Positions 11,901 through 26,900 are shown, counted from the stretch's first letter. The stretch: DNA of 64,000 bases from Trichoplusia ni (GCF_003590095.1 NW_020800330.1:12501-76500); one strand, 5' to 3'. Numbers and translations: made by a program. Notes: generated by a model not told the origin, from the letters alone.

Positions 11901-14900
11901 AAATCCTGACGTGTCTCAGTCGATAACTGTAAAAGTGTGAAGCGGTGTGCGGCTGTAGACATTAAGGAATCATTGTTCATAGCGTAAAAGTGGCGCGGGC
12001 GTACCGCAGGGGTCGTCGTTGGCGATGGAGCGCGGCGGCGGCACGGGCGCCAGCACGACGGGGAAGGTGGGCAGCGGCAGCTGCTGGTCCACCTGCAGGC
12101 GGTGCAGGCGCGCGTGCAGGCGGCGCGAGTGCGGCGTCAGGCCCAGCGCCGCCCACAGCCCCGGCTGCAGCGTGCGCCGCAGCAGCCGCGCGCCCGGACG
12201 CAGCACGCGCATCTCCTCGAAGTCCACCTGCACACGCACACTCACTCTACTGGTGTTCATTCCTCCGAGACGCCTAACCATTACGTCTAGATTTTAAGGG
12301 AAAATCATACACGGTATTGTTTACTACGTAATGAGCACGGCAAACATATAAAATGCATTTAAAAACTTTATTGTGCAAATGGCAAATGCCCGAATATCTC
12401 AATAAAAAAAACAAGTATAGATTAAGACTACGGGGTCGCAAACCCCGCCGCATCTATACTAATATATAAAGCTGAAGAGTTTGTTTGTTTGTTTGAATGC
12501 GCTAATCTCAGGAACCACTAGCCCAAATTGAAAAATTATTTTTGTGTTGAATAGACCATTCATCGAGGAAGGCTTTAGACTATAAACCATCACGCTGCGA
12601 CTAATAGGAGCTAAGATACAATGGAAAATGTGAAAAAACCGGGCAGGTATACCTAAATTATAACTTATATCTTCTACCCACGTAGACGAAGTCGCGGGCA
12701 ACAGCTAGTGCCATGATAAAGAGTCGGGCACTCCCACGGCACTCCCGATAAATACGCGTGAGTAAACTGTCGTATCATGTACTTGATATTAAAATTATAT
12801 AAATACCTCAAGTTTCTCATCGATTAGGACTATAGGTGAGATTGGCTCTTCGCTGACCATCTTCTCAGCTAAATATTTCTGGTAGGCTTCTTCGAACTGG
12901 ACTAGTTTCTGTCCATCGATCTTCTTGTAACGTCGCGCTCCTATCTTACACTGCTCCCAGATAATGCCAGAGCTGTAACAAATTCATTATTATATTCCGT
13001 ACCTACGTTTACCTATTCTATTCCCGTTGAAGATTCTGATATGACGTTTTATGTAACAAAACATTTAGCTCCAATGAAAGACTGAACAGGAAACTCCAAA
13101 ATTGCCCAAACTCACAACACTTAAGCAAAATCTTAAGATCGTACTACTTACTTAGATATACTGATATACGCAATCTCAAGCAGTTCGGGATCATTGACGA
13201 GGGACAGTCCGATCCCCTGCATGGAGAGTATAAACTCTGTATCGACGGCCTCCGCCTCGCCTATAGTGTGAGCGCCGCTGGCTAGGATGGGGTCATCCGT
13301 GAACAGGATCACACGCTGCAGACCGTCCAGGAAAGACACCCACGATATTTTGGCGTGCTCGTTTAGTCTGTGAATTGTAAAATATTTCAAGACAATTGTA
13401 TTTAGCTTAGTTTTATACTAACTAAAAAGACAATCATTACTTAGATAAAAAAAGATCACGGATGTCTGTACGACTTCAAAGCGAAAATTAAGTCAGACGC
13501 ATGGAAATCATATAAGGTATGCATAGTTAAGGGGAAGTGGGTAATGGTTCCCGTCTATCAGGCGGGCATTTTTACCTACGAAGGAGGAAACTAACAGATG
13601 GGTTTTTCCGAAGAAAATAAAAGTGACAAGGTAGCATGCATTAGCTTGTGTTTATTATTCCCCTTTCGTTTGAATGTTTAGCATCTAATTCTTAAGATAT
13701 TAATACTAATTAGAATCAAAAAGTCAACATCATGCAGAAAATAAAGTACTAAAGGAATGTTTCATCCATTTTCTAGTCCCCTCAAACTAGTACACTATTA
13801 ACTTACTGGAACTCTCCGATGCCGTCTTTCCTCAGGTCGTTTTCGACTTCCCTTTTCTTGTACCCTTCGAATATGATGACGCGGGGCCCGGCGGGGTTGT
13901 CCCATGTGTACAGCATACTGTTCATGGACGGTATAAGCCTGGGAAAAGTATACAGAATTATCATTTTTGATCCGCAAACAAGCGAGTTCAAAACTTAATT
14001 ACGGCCAAAAACATGATTTTTTTTAAGTAACTATAGTCCGGTTTGAAACTAGTCGGGCACTCCCGATAAATACGCGTGTTTTGCCCTATAAGTAAACATA
14101 CATAAATATAATCATATATATATTTTTTTGTTTCATAATATTTTCGTGTCCAATTCCCCGTTACACATATGTACGTTGAGCTAATATCACCAAAAAAATT
14201 TTGTCATAATTTTTGTCATAATTTCACCAAAATTCTTTGTATTGCTAGTTAAAAGTTGGTGTTGTTCTCACTTGACATTGACGTTCTCCTTCTCGTAGAC
14301 GGTGACGTCGTAGGGCGTGAAGTTGACGAGCAGCGCGGGCGCGTGGCCGTCGCGGTACTGGCGCACCGTGATGTACGTGCCGCCCTCGCTCAGCTGGACC
14401 TCCACGTGCAGCCCGCCGTACTGCGGGCCACGTACAGAACGAGGTGGAGCAACGCACGAGAAAGGGAAACTCATTATTTTGGACATTTATTATTGGATAG
14501 GGAATGCGGAATTCAGCGAATTTAAATATTTGCCTGCTCGTAAAAGTGATGACATATTCTAGTTAAAGAATAAATTATTGCATTTCATTTTATTATTTAA
14601 CATTGATGGTTTACAACACTAAGATGGCAAAGCATATTTCGCACATTTTTAGAGGTATAACAATAAAAATAAGGACAATTTCCCACGAAGTGTTTAGTAA
14701 AAAAAAATGTTGGAGCACGATGTACTGATTTGATATACGAATTGTGTCAACTGACCTCGTTATCAAGTTTCAGGCAGACTGAATGTTGTTCAGTATATAG
14801 GAAGGGCGCCGCATACACGGGCGAACAGAACACACGTAGCAACAGCAACTTCTCTTCCCGCTCGATCACAGGCCACAGGGGTGCGCTCGAGTTTTGTAGC

Positions 14901-17900
14901 ACCTACATACAAAACACGCAGAATTTAAACTAAAATATAAAATGTATAATTGTGATTAATGAATATGTCGAAATGCAAAAAAATAAATTAATTGAATCTT
15001 TACATAAATCTGGTGTCCTTTTCGTCGTAGGTATGAGAGTGAATGAACAAAGTCAGATTAACAACTCTGATTATTTTTCAGTGACCTATTCACGCAGTAT
15101 ATTAGTGTTCAACAATATAAGTACATTATTTTGTTGTACAGCTTGGATGCGAGCTTATCCCATTTTGTTATGTTTATATATCTTCTTAATCTGATAGTAT
15201 AAATAAACTTTTGTTGCTCAGTCTCAGAAAGTAGGTAGCGAAGTAGTAACGTCAGATGGAAATGTAATAATAATACTCAATTGCAAAGCTGTATATTACC
15301 GTTTGCCAAGGATCACCAGATCTGTGCAATTCCTGGTACTGTATATCGAAGGGCGCCTCGTTTATGATCAGGAAGAACGGCGTGAATATCACCATCTTTG
15401 TCAAGCTGTTGAACATCAGCTGATTTGTTACTGCCACCTACAACAAAATAGACATGACTATATAATATTGTCGTTAATACTTTCAGCGTATTCTTGTACG
15501 AGACGAACTTAGTAGAGAAAACACATTAGATTTAATATGGATTAAAGAGAAAATGATTACCAGCAAAACATCTTAAGTAAAATCGGTTATAATGTGTTAC
15601 CTGGTAGGTCCTGCCCTCATGTTTGCATATCACGACGCCGGAACTGCCCGGCACGTCCAGAGAGAACTTGTCCGACCACTCGCCGAACTCCACGCGAATC
15701 GCCGCCTTCTTCTTACCAAAGAAGTTCTTAGCTCTGAACGAGAACAATATCGGCTCCTTGTAATCCTTAGGATGGAATATCACATTGCCAGTCTCATCAA
15801 CGTTCTGAAAAATAAAATATTATCCTAAAGATTCATACAGATGTGTTGTTGTGCAATTAGTTGCGTGTGCTTTGTAAATTTAAGTTTTGCTCTCATTGCT
15901 GTCCCGACCAACAAAGCTTGCTTACCGCAACCACGAAGCTAAATAAAAATAATTTAATAAGTAAAAAAATTGGGTGACAATGAAACTCGTATTAAATATT
16001 CATGCGATACAATCATGCAAAGTAACCACAGCCACGTCTACTGGGTACGCTATAGATACTTACATGACATGATACACGCTACTATAAGGCTAAATAAAAA
16101 TAAAATACAGTAGGGTCATGGTCTTCCACTGTTTAAAGCCACAATGTGTGCATTTCGTCAACAACATTAGAAAGTTACATACGGAACCCAAGTTGACAGC
16201 GTCGAGCTTCGACCTGTATTAAATATTTGCGACATTATACTGTAACCCAACCACACAACACGGGACATAGACTGTTACCATAACCTCATCGGGTGCGCAG
16301 TGGAATAGCAACATAATATAATTAATTATCTCATAAAATTATGTGCAAAAATTATGTTTGCACTTACCGGCAAACATGAAGTATGGCGTCTAATAAATTT
16401 ACTGCAACGGGAATGTTTAATCTGTAATTTATATAAAACAGGTAACCCGATACAAAAATTGTGCAATTAATAGTTATTCTTATAAGTATCAACATCGAGA
16501 CGGTTCTTAAAACTTGGATTAGGCTATGACCCCACTGAGAAACGCATGCTATACAACAATACAAGGCAATGATCATAAAATATTGAAACCAAAAAATCCT
16601 AAAACTATACGCTTTGAGATGTAGCTGGTTAGACTTAGGAAGCGTTAACTGACCGAAACGAGGATTAAATAAATGAAAAGAAAACAACTAGGGTATATTC
16701 ACAGTTGATCATCTCAAAGATACCTTGTTGGGAGTGCTGGAGTCTTTTTCTGGTTTCTTTGATTTCTGTAACCACGGAATGTATTTATGGCCAATCTGAT
16801 TTATATTACTAATCCAAGTACGAATGAGCGACATTACTGATAATGCTACGATTAATTTATGACTGGACAAGACACACACGGTTAGTATATACTATAATAG
16901 ATAACTACTTACTTCAGGTATATATTTAATGTCTCATAGAATACAGGAAATATACAGATTAGTTGGTATCTACTGCGGAGCTTTCAAATGTAATTTTTAC
17001 GTGAAAGATCTGGCTTTATAGTCAAGATATTACCTACATGAATTTCAAATATATAGCACCTTATACAGTCATTATTTAGACAACATGAATAAAAAAATAA
17101 CTTCTTTAACGTGTTCTGTCAATTTTCTCGAAACAAACTTTACAACGAATCAAAAGAATTTGATAAAATTACCATGTTTAGGCAACCTTTAAGAGCCGAA
17201 AAAAGTATTACAAATCCAAAATATGTTCAAAACCAGAGCATTTCAAACCCAAATAAATTTAGTAAATCCTAAAAAAGTTAATAAATATATCAAAAATGCA
17301 GCCAATACAAGTCGATCCGTAAACACAGAACACATTAAGATAAAATTCGTGAAAGAAAATCGTGTATTTTCGACTCACCCTGTAGCATAAAGTGAATCCA
17401 GTCTTGTTGAGCATCCAGAACGGACAATAGAGTGACAGGACCTGAGTCCCCTCCATGTCCACGCTATGCATACCGAGGTCTAAGGTCATAACTGCAGGAC
17501 TGTCGTGCGACTCGAAGGACCATACAGAAAGCTCTGTTTCCGAGTCCGGCAAGTTCTTTGTGCAAACCCAACATTTGTCTAGGTAGTTTTGAATCTGAAA
17601 TTTTGAATGTGTTATGGTCATTTCTTCCTGAATACTACTTCGGAAACAAAAATTTAATTTGCTTGCCATCACTCTCATCAATGGAACGTGACTCTTAAGT
17701 TAGTAATTTCCATTATTTTTGTTTTTATATTATTCTATGCTAAAACCAAGCTCGGTAGTAATTGTTTCGTTAAATATCTTGTTACATCTGCTACAACGAA
17801 AACAATGATTAACTGCATTTATAAACATCATCCCTTACCATAATAACTATAGATGCTTTATTCGGTGCTAAATGCGACAGATGGAACATCTCTCCGGGCT

Positions 17901-20900
17901 TGAACACCTGTGTCCTTTGCAAGCCCAGCTGTGAGACCACGATATCCACTGGCAGACAGTTCTGCAGCTTGACTGCCGGCTTTAGCACTATGTCGTAGCA
18001 GGATGACGCGAATGTATGGCGGTTCGAATGCTCGTAGAATACTTGCTCCATGGTACCGACGGCCTATAATGGTGAAAATGTTAATATACATTTCTATGAT
18101 TTGCATCTAAAAAAAACGATCACGCATTGAATAAATTTAACCCTTTTGTGGGCGTTTTAGAAACATTGAAATCACCTGCACAGAGAAAAAAGGAATAAAA
18201 GAGAAAATAAGCGTTCGTGCGTTCGAACCCGCGGCACGTTACACACAAGGCGTTTAGTCCAGGTACCTCCTATTTAATGGATTAAATAATTGTCAGTGCT
18301 TAAGGATTAATTGAAAAGGGATTCGTCTTACCTTAATGTAGAACTTTTCGCCACTGTTTTTGTTTTTAGAGTCACATTGAAGTAGTTTAGTTATTCTTGG
18401 TTCTTGTTGAAGTTCACGCCATACGTACGGCGACACCGATACAGTGAAGCCTGTAACAAATTACGGAGAAAATTACGTCATAAAAGGTATTCTTTTTACT
18501 GAGAAATAAAATATATCACGTTGAAACGAATTGATTGATTGCTTAAAGCATTGCCTAATTAGCCAAAAAAAAAATGCAAAGCATTTCGATGGGAAATTTA
18601 TAGCTTTTCCAATAATCAATAATAACATTCTTCTGTTTTTTTCGGTCAATAGATTTACACAGAGCGGTATACAGCACTTAGTTCTCTATACCTTCGACGG
18701 AGAAGAATATCTCAGCAGTGGGCGTGTGTACAGCCTGCAGCGGCAGTCGCAGTACGTCGTTAGGCTTGACGTCGCCCAGCAGACGCACCTCGTTGCCGCT
18801 CAGCGTCATGTAGTACACCGCCACCGGGTGAGACAGCGCGTTCGTCACCTGGTACACGATTAACACGTTATGTTACTGTTCTCTTGAATGATTGGCAGAG
18901 ATGTCTAATTTTGAAAATTAAAGCGACAAAGAACGTTTTGAGACACAATGGTCGAAATAATAAGTGCCCAATATTAACTGCCCCAATTCAAACGGAATAC
19001 AAATCTACAATACAATTCCACCCAAAGGTTGTCTGGAAGAGATTTTTTTTTCCCGATAAAACCGCCTTTTGTAGTCATCATATTTGTGTGTATTGTCTTA
19101 ATTTGTTTTTCCTTATGCTGCAAAAAATGGTATTTATTCCATTATATTCTATTCCAACACAGGTATGTGTACATTACACGATCCAGAGCTTGACTTTTCA
19201 TTTTATTATGTCTAATTATTAAGGTTATTGTTTTCTTTTCTTAGACTTTTAAACTTCAAGGCTTTAGTCACCAATGATTAAAGACAGATGAACTTTTTAT
19301 GACTTAATTGCCAATATGCCGACTATTTCGAGTCACATAAAGTTGAGTGCTAATGTGTGTCTATCAGCTACTGGTGTGTAACGCTCGCCTGCAGCACGGA
19401 GCGCAGGTAGATGTGCAGCGCGGCGTCGTGCATGACGACGTCGGAGATGAGGCCGCGCGGCTCGGCCGCCGCCACGTGCGGGACGCTCTTGTCGGGCGCC
19501 GCGCCCGCCAGCCGCCGCCCCAGCGTGAAGTAGCGCTTGTCCGCGCGCTCCACCGGGATCTGAACCTCGTCGTCGATCTCCACGATCTGCGGGGAAGGGC
19601 GGCTTACAATAACGAACAAGACTGCAGGCACCATACGTCAAAGTATACTGAATAAATTAGCTACGATGAATCGAGAAATCCATAATTTTTGATAGTTTTG
19701 AAAAAATATATAAAGTTTTAAAAAAACATATAAAAACCACGAAAAACCCAAGAGGTTAAAATCGTCTACAATGTACATAACTACTTTATGTTGCAAGGAG
19801 TTTCAGCCAAAACAAAATTTACAACTTATTTACCATTTTATAATTGATTGAAACGCTGAAACGCGAAATCTAAAGTGAAAGTAAGAATATAAATAATTTG
19901 TATCATTTATTATGTGTTTAGAATAAAGCATAAAATAATCACTTTCATTTGACCGTACACTCCATAATGGTTTCTCCCATATCCTTCTATTTTTAATTTC
20001 TTGTTTCCATTCTGATTTATTTTTTTAAAGCGCATCCTTAAAGATTATTTCCTAGTCGAAATTCATTTCGTTCATAATAATACCGAAATGCCTCCACTGC
20101 AGAGAAAATGTTATGACAACGACACGCATACGTTCATCGAACGCCTAGGCTGGACAAACGCTAGTGTGAAGGCTGCCTAAAGTAACAGAAATCAAGTCAA
20201 AACGAAACGTCACATTTCATTTTGGCAGTTCGGAATAAGACGACGGTCGGATCAAACTGAGTGAATTCACAAGGAATGCATTATTTATAAATAGTTATAG
20301 ATGTTAGTATAAGTTAGGATAAGCACATTTATCGCATTGGGGAAAACCTGTAATGGTAGATGTAAGATGAATAAATAAATAAAGAAGGATGTTAGCCAGC
20401 GCCCAATCCCAAAATAAGATTTCAATGCTGTACTTCATTAAAATCTATTTACATAAAAATGAAACAACAAAATCCATTACTTATGTCAATTAAAAACATT
20501 AATGAGTTAATTCAACATAAAACAATTATTTTATCTGGCTATGTAACCTCCTTGCATAAAACAAAATGGCGGATCCGGAAAAGCAACAATCAGTTATTGT
20601 AATTTAATTAATTTTAAACCTGGCCTTATTTACACCTGATCTTATCACCAAAAAATTATAAAAAATATTTTAATTTTTTTGACAGCTACGACATTATGGG
20701 ACGCTTTTAAAACCCTTGACCTAAAAATCTGCCATGGCTTTTTGTTAAGGATGAAGACTTACCTTAACATTAAGCTTGAGCGGTGGCGGCGGTTCGTTCA
20801 GTTTCATGAGATTTAGACCGCCATGTTTGAGTTGCAAGGGGACACACGCACCTGGCTCTAGCACTACCTCCCTAAGGAAATATAACACAATACAATAAGT

Positions 20901-23900
20901 CAATCATGACGCAACAATTAATTTGTTAAAATCTTTATAAAACAAAAATTCTATTTCATTTTGAACTTAAAGCCGACGACGCAAAGTTGCCTAACTTAAA
21001 CCAATATTAAAATACATGCAAATATATTACCTGTAGTCAGAACAGACATATTCATCTGTGAGGCAGACCGCGAAGTCGTGGTTGTCCATCAACATGAGCT
21101 TGGCAGTGAGACCGGTCGCGTTGTGCAACACATACGGGGCGCCGAAATATTTCTTCTTTTGTGACTTCTAAAAAATACATCGTGTTTAAAAGCCGTATTT
21201 TAAAATATTGAAACTTTTTACTATAAAGTTTTCAAACACTTACGTCATCAGCCTTAGCTTTGGTGACAACAGAGGTCTCGTCTGCGACAGCCGCTGAGAA
21301 CGAGTTTCCTAGTTGTGTCAACACCTGAAACGTATACGAATTTTACAAAACATTTAATTTATCTTCCCGCCGTCCAATTGTATTGCAACTGTATTTACTG
21401 TAACAAGCAGCACAATATGAGTTTTAATTCGAATTTCAAGGCAGCATTAAATGGGACATCCTATATAATGATTAAATCCTCTTAAGTATGATTTAAAATA
21501 GCTGAACTCTTAAAACAAGCCTCAAGGCAGTATTATTACACTTGTGAACACCACTCTACAGTATGCCTCTGTACAGTATGCCTCTGTTCCACAAGTAAAT
21601 CAGTAGGTCACAGACCTCCATGCCGGTCCGCGTGATGGTGATCTCGAGCGGCTCGCTGCTGGACAGCGTGACGGTCATGTTGGCCTGGCGCTGCGCCACG
21701 GACTGCACGTTGGCGGCCTCGTCCGACAGGTCGATGGACAGCGTCTCGCGGGGCCGCATCACCACCTGGTAAGGGAGGAACTGGTAAATTAACACAGATA
21801 CGAGCCAACAAAAGCTAGAAGAAAAGAAGGCGCTAGTGTACTATATTTTTTTTCGAAAAAATAACTTTATGTTTCCCAAAACACCTTGATAGTGTACAAA
21901 CCAAGCAATAACAAGATTCATGCAATTACCACTGCTGTACCTTTATTCTAATTAGCAAAAATAGGTACACAAGTTTCGAAGTTCTTAATTTTTTCAAACT
22001 TAGTTTGTGCTATTAGAACAATTTATTTTATCACCCCGACAACTTAAGACGTAAAATTACAAATGAATACTCTCACTACAATAATCAACCATAATATCTT
22101 ATGTATAGTGCTCATTTTCCATTACCTCCATCTTGAGCTCCCACGGCACGTGCTTGTACTGGTAGTCCTTCAGCACTTCGACGGGCTCGATGAGCGGCTC
22201 CCACACCGCGCGGGCGATGTTGTAATACGAGACCTGCATCGCCCACGTCGACTCCAAGTAGAACTGGCGACAATAAGAGGTTGTTTAAGGCTCTATTGCT
22301 ATTGAATAGGACTCTTGGGACTAATATTTGTAGAAAACGTTCCATTATCATAAATTTTGTAAGCAAAATGGCTAAATCTCCGAAAGCAATTTTCTATTAT
22401 TTTGTAAAATAGTTTTAATTTTGTAGTGAACTATAACGTCTGTATATGTTGGGTATGATCTGGATAGTCCTTCAAAGGTAATTTATTTTTTCAGAAATCA
22501 CATATTATTACAATTTCAAAACATAGCTCGAAACTATAATATCCTTTCATCACACAACCTACAGAAATACATATCGAGAAAAATATAACTTAGACATAAT
22601 TTACAATCTCCAGTACTCACATCTGAGCTCCAATCCCGGACCTGTCCAGTGAGCGAGGCCTGCATGACGAGCACGGGTATGGTCTCGTTACCGATCTCCA
22701 TCTCCAGCGACGTGATGATGGAGGGGCACGACAACAGGCAGATCTCTCCCACAGGGGGGTTCGCGTTCAACTCTTCAGATGACTCTTCTAACGATAACGC
22801 TTCTTCGGCCACATCTGAAAAGGAGACTTGTTTAGAGTGGTCCATGCTTTCAATGAGTAAGCAAAAAACTAAATTAAATATTTTGAGGAAATGCTTCTCT
22901 TCAATCAGAACCAATGCATGTTTATTCTGATTATTTTTGGGACTTTCATAAACCATATTTGTGAAGAAAAAACTGTTTAAAAACCATTTGTATAATTTAC
23001 ATACCAGTCTTCAAGAACCAGTAGGCGTTGGGTTTGAACGGCGTTATGGCCCACAAGTTGTCGTAGAATATCGCTTTGCGTTCCTCTTCCTGGTTGTCTT
23101 CCTCGCGGCTTGTCATCGTCGCCAATACTCGGTTCAAGAGAGCTATGATTTCTGGTAATGGAAAAACATGTTTTGTTAGATATAAGTTGCTGTGTCTTAA
23201 AAAAAAAAATCTGTCAATGGTCACACATAGTTGAGCAATTGCTACTTTTCATGCTGGATATTAGAGATGGTTCACAATACTTTTGTCGAATCGAGCTATA
23301 AATGTATCAACAAGCTCGCACCGCTTCTGACCGGTAGTGGTTACAGGTCGTGGGCCGTGCGGGCTAGTCCAAGATCAGAGGCATGTTGCGTGCGTACCGG
23401 GCGACACGACGATCTTGATGTCGGTGATGGCGAGGTCGACGTGCATGCCGGAGTCGGGCGGCTGCGACAGCGCCAGCGACAGGTGCGTGGGCGCCAGCAG
23501 GTAGCGCGGCGCGCTGAGCGGCGCCATGCTGTGGCGGGGCGCGGCGCCCCCGCGCGCGCCCGCGCCCCCCGCGCCCCCCGCGCCCCCGGCCGCGCCCCAG
23601 TCCGCGCCCGCGCCCAGCGTGCGCACCACCATCTGCAGGCCGGAGATGCCGCCGTCCGCCACCATGCGCTCCGCGCTGCGCCGCAGCTTGAAGCGCGCCT
23701 CCATCTGCTCACACAGTTAACTTATTTCCTGCAACTCTCTTACTACTCGCACTGCACGTGCTATACATGCCGCACGCACAGACACCAGGCGTTGCTAGTT
23801 TACATTTTCAAACACAACGCGTGCAGTGCGAACACAACGGGATCCATACGAAAATTTGCATAATACGAATCCGTACATTTGACGGTGTTTCTCTAATTTA

Positions 23901-26900
23901 TTATCCATGTATTATACAAAACAATCTTCCCTTTTAATCATTCTTTTAGAAAAAAAAAACATTTTCGAGATTTAAACTTCAATAAAGACACACAAACAGC
24001 GGGAGTGACTTCAATTTGTAATATCTAGAGATCTATTAAATAACAGGAAACTCAACAAATCATCACGAAACAGCACAATAAATTAAAAAAAAAATCAAGA
24101 TTTAAAAATTAAACAAGTGTACTTACGTTCAACACCAAAGCATCGCACTCCTTGTCTTCAAGTGACTCCACAAGGAAGATGTCTGGCTGCTCGATTTTGA
24201 CGTTGATCGTCATCATGGATAACTTCGCCTGCTCCAAAGCTACTGATGACGCAGCTGTTGACCTTCTCTGCTGAAACAATATGCGTTGTATAAACGTACA
24301 TCACCATAAACCTGTCCAATATTGGAAAAAATATGTCAATAAAAGCTTATCGTGGTATTTTAAGAGACGGTCTGCTTATTGGTTTGAAATTAATATAAGG
24401 TACACAACGATATCCTATCCTATTAACCTTTGGGCTAAAATATTGGTAACGGTATCAAAATTGTTTCATTTTATTAACTGTCAATGCTACATAACTCACC
24501 GCAAGATTTTCAACAGATCTGTCTTGAAAAGATTTGACGACTTTCGTATCCTCCTTCAGCGCAGGCGTCGCTTCCGATAGCCCAGTGGTCATGAACTCGG
24601 CGATCTTGTTCAAGAAGTCCATAGCCAATATCAGGTCGAAACTGAATATCCTTATGTCAACTGCAAACATAATTTAAATGTGAGTAATAGGGCTTCCATC
24701 CCGGGAGACTCGGTCTCGAAAATTCCGAGTCTCGACGATTTTGTCGTGTTATCGAGACTCGAGACCTCAACTCTAGTTTTCGAGACTTACGAGACTTAGT
24801 TATATAAAATAATCTGCAAAAAATAATCTTCTACACCACCATTATTTATATCTATACTAATATAATAAAGCTGAAGAGTTTGTTATTTTGTTTGTATGCC
24901 AGCGCTTATCTCAGGAACTGGTTCAAATTGAACTTGAGAAAAATCTTTTTGTGTTCAATAGAACATTAATCGAGGAAGGTTTTAGGCTATATAACATTAC
25001 GCTGCAACTAATAGGAGCGAAGATACAATGCAAAATGTGGCAAAAACATTAATATTCTACATCGAAATATTAATCTTCGAGGGCTTTCGTTCGAAAAATC
25101 CTAACTTACATCTTCTAACCACGCGGACGAAGTCGCAGGAAACAGCTAGTAACTAATAAATTGATAGCAAGACGAGATGGTCCAGTTTAGCTGAAATGCT
25201 GGAAGATTTTCTTAAATTAAAAATATGCGTTCGGAAGGTTTTGATAGGTGTAGGGTCTGGCATAGAGAGTTCACCGAATCAGAATCACTACATATTATAA
25301 AACAGAAGCGCCTTTTCTTTCCCTGTTTCCCCTTGACTACTTAAATCTTTGAAACTACTTGACGGATATTGATGCGGTTTTTTTAATAGCTAAAGTAATT
25401 CATGAGCATGGATTTAAGTTTAATCTATGCATAATTTAGTAGAGGAACATAGTCAATTTTAGAGGTTTCAAAAGTATTAACTATTTTTTTACGCTTTCAC
25501 TGCAAACGCTGGCTTAACCGCACGCATCAAAATAATGTTCTTCAATATTGTATACTATAAAGAGATCTACAAAAAAGTCCTCGAGAGAATATCTCTATCT
25601 TTTACGGTTCGCTCACAATAATTCTTTCGCAACAATTTTATTTTGCACTTTCATTGCAAATACTTTCTTAACACCAAGAGCTAAACCAAAGTAATATTCT
25701 ACAATATTGTACAGCAAAAAAGATTTACAAAAAACTCTCAGACATCATATGTCTATCTTTTAAAATTGACTCACAATAACCAGAAATTCTGTAGCGTATA
25801 TTAGCATTGCTCCCGTTCGAAGCCGGGGCGGGTCGCTAGTATAGTATACTTGAGGCAATTTCATATTCACTGAGTATCTTAAAAGTCACATTAACATTTA
25901 AATCAGTGCTATAATTATTTGTTATCAATCCCCCCTACCAGCGTCGAAGCAGAGAGAGATTTTTCTAATGCAATGAACACTGAGCCTTGAGTAGGTTACT
26001 TATTTTTCGAAGTCTCGAAAGTCTCGTTTCTCCCGGGAACCCCGGGACTGGACAGAGTCTCGATTTTTTTTCCCGGGACTCGAAAATGTATCGAGACTGA
26101 AAGCCTTAGTGAGTAACTTAAATGTCAAGACCAGTAATCTAGAGTTGCACGGAGTGTGTAAATCATCCCGTAACTCTGGCTCAGGCAGTAGCAGGGCGTT
26201 TTTAGTCGGTTGCGAATCCAGGTTATGCATGAACAATTATATTGAGAGACTCATACAGAAATAATTTATCAGCAATTTTTCAGAATAATCATCACTAAAA
26301 TCAGTAATTTGTGATAAAAGGGCGCTTTTCCCAATAAAGTCAAGTGGAGCGAACAAGAGCGGATAAAAGCGTTATTGAGTGGATCGAACACTGGTACTTT
26401 GTCCAAAGACTACTGATATAAATTTCCAATTAACTCTATATAACGCGCTGTCGTCAGCGACGTTAACATAACATAGATATAAGGTAATAGTTTTTATAAT
26501 CAATCAACGGGCGTTACTGCCCCACAAATACTATGGACAATGAGTAATTTTTAAAAAAGTATTTCTATTCTATATTTATGAACCCTAAAATTGATTGATG
26601 TAAGGGTCAACTTAAAGTATAAATCTGCTTTATTTAGAACTAGCACTTACTGAAGGTATCATTATTCTTGACGGTGTAAGTGATGTCGATCATGCTCCGT
26701 ATCTTGTCTTCAGTCTCCATGACGAAATCGGTAGAAGTCGCTTCCGATTTACTATTACGACGTCGTTGTAAATACCTAAACAAGCGAAAATTTAATTTAA
26801 GAATCAAACTTGTGCATTGCTACAGGAAAATGACCTGACTATGACTTCCTGCTGTGATTGACATTGTATTTTATATCACGGATAGCTGAGTGGTTAAGAC

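Larger units (their letters stand above)
24680..26116. mobile_element. hAT element with transposase remnant and nested Helitron-like insertions
   Basis: Element 24688-26108 with an exact 8-bp duplication GTGAGTAA at 24680-24687 and 26109-26116. Ends are TAGGGCTTCCATCCCGGGA on the left and, reversed, TAAGGCTTTCAGTCTCG on the right, with repeated CTCGAGACTCG and CCCGGGA motifs inside. At about 25931-25975 the plus strand reads PPTSVEAERDFSNAMN, the hallmark of the hAT C-terminal dimerisation region, so it descends from an autonomous hAT. Two Helitron-like elements (24851-25150 and about 25290-25840) lie inside. Located in VPS13 intron 27. Confidence 0.82.

Noticed and set aside
11990..12297. 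Plus-strand Arg/Ala/Pro-rich frames of 62-95 residues
   Set aside because: They are mirror frames of GC-rich VPS13 exon 51 on the other strand.
23231..23863. A 210-residue plus-strand frame
   Set aside because: It is a shadow of GC-rich VPS13 exon 30; its composition is Arg/Ala/His-rich with no domain.
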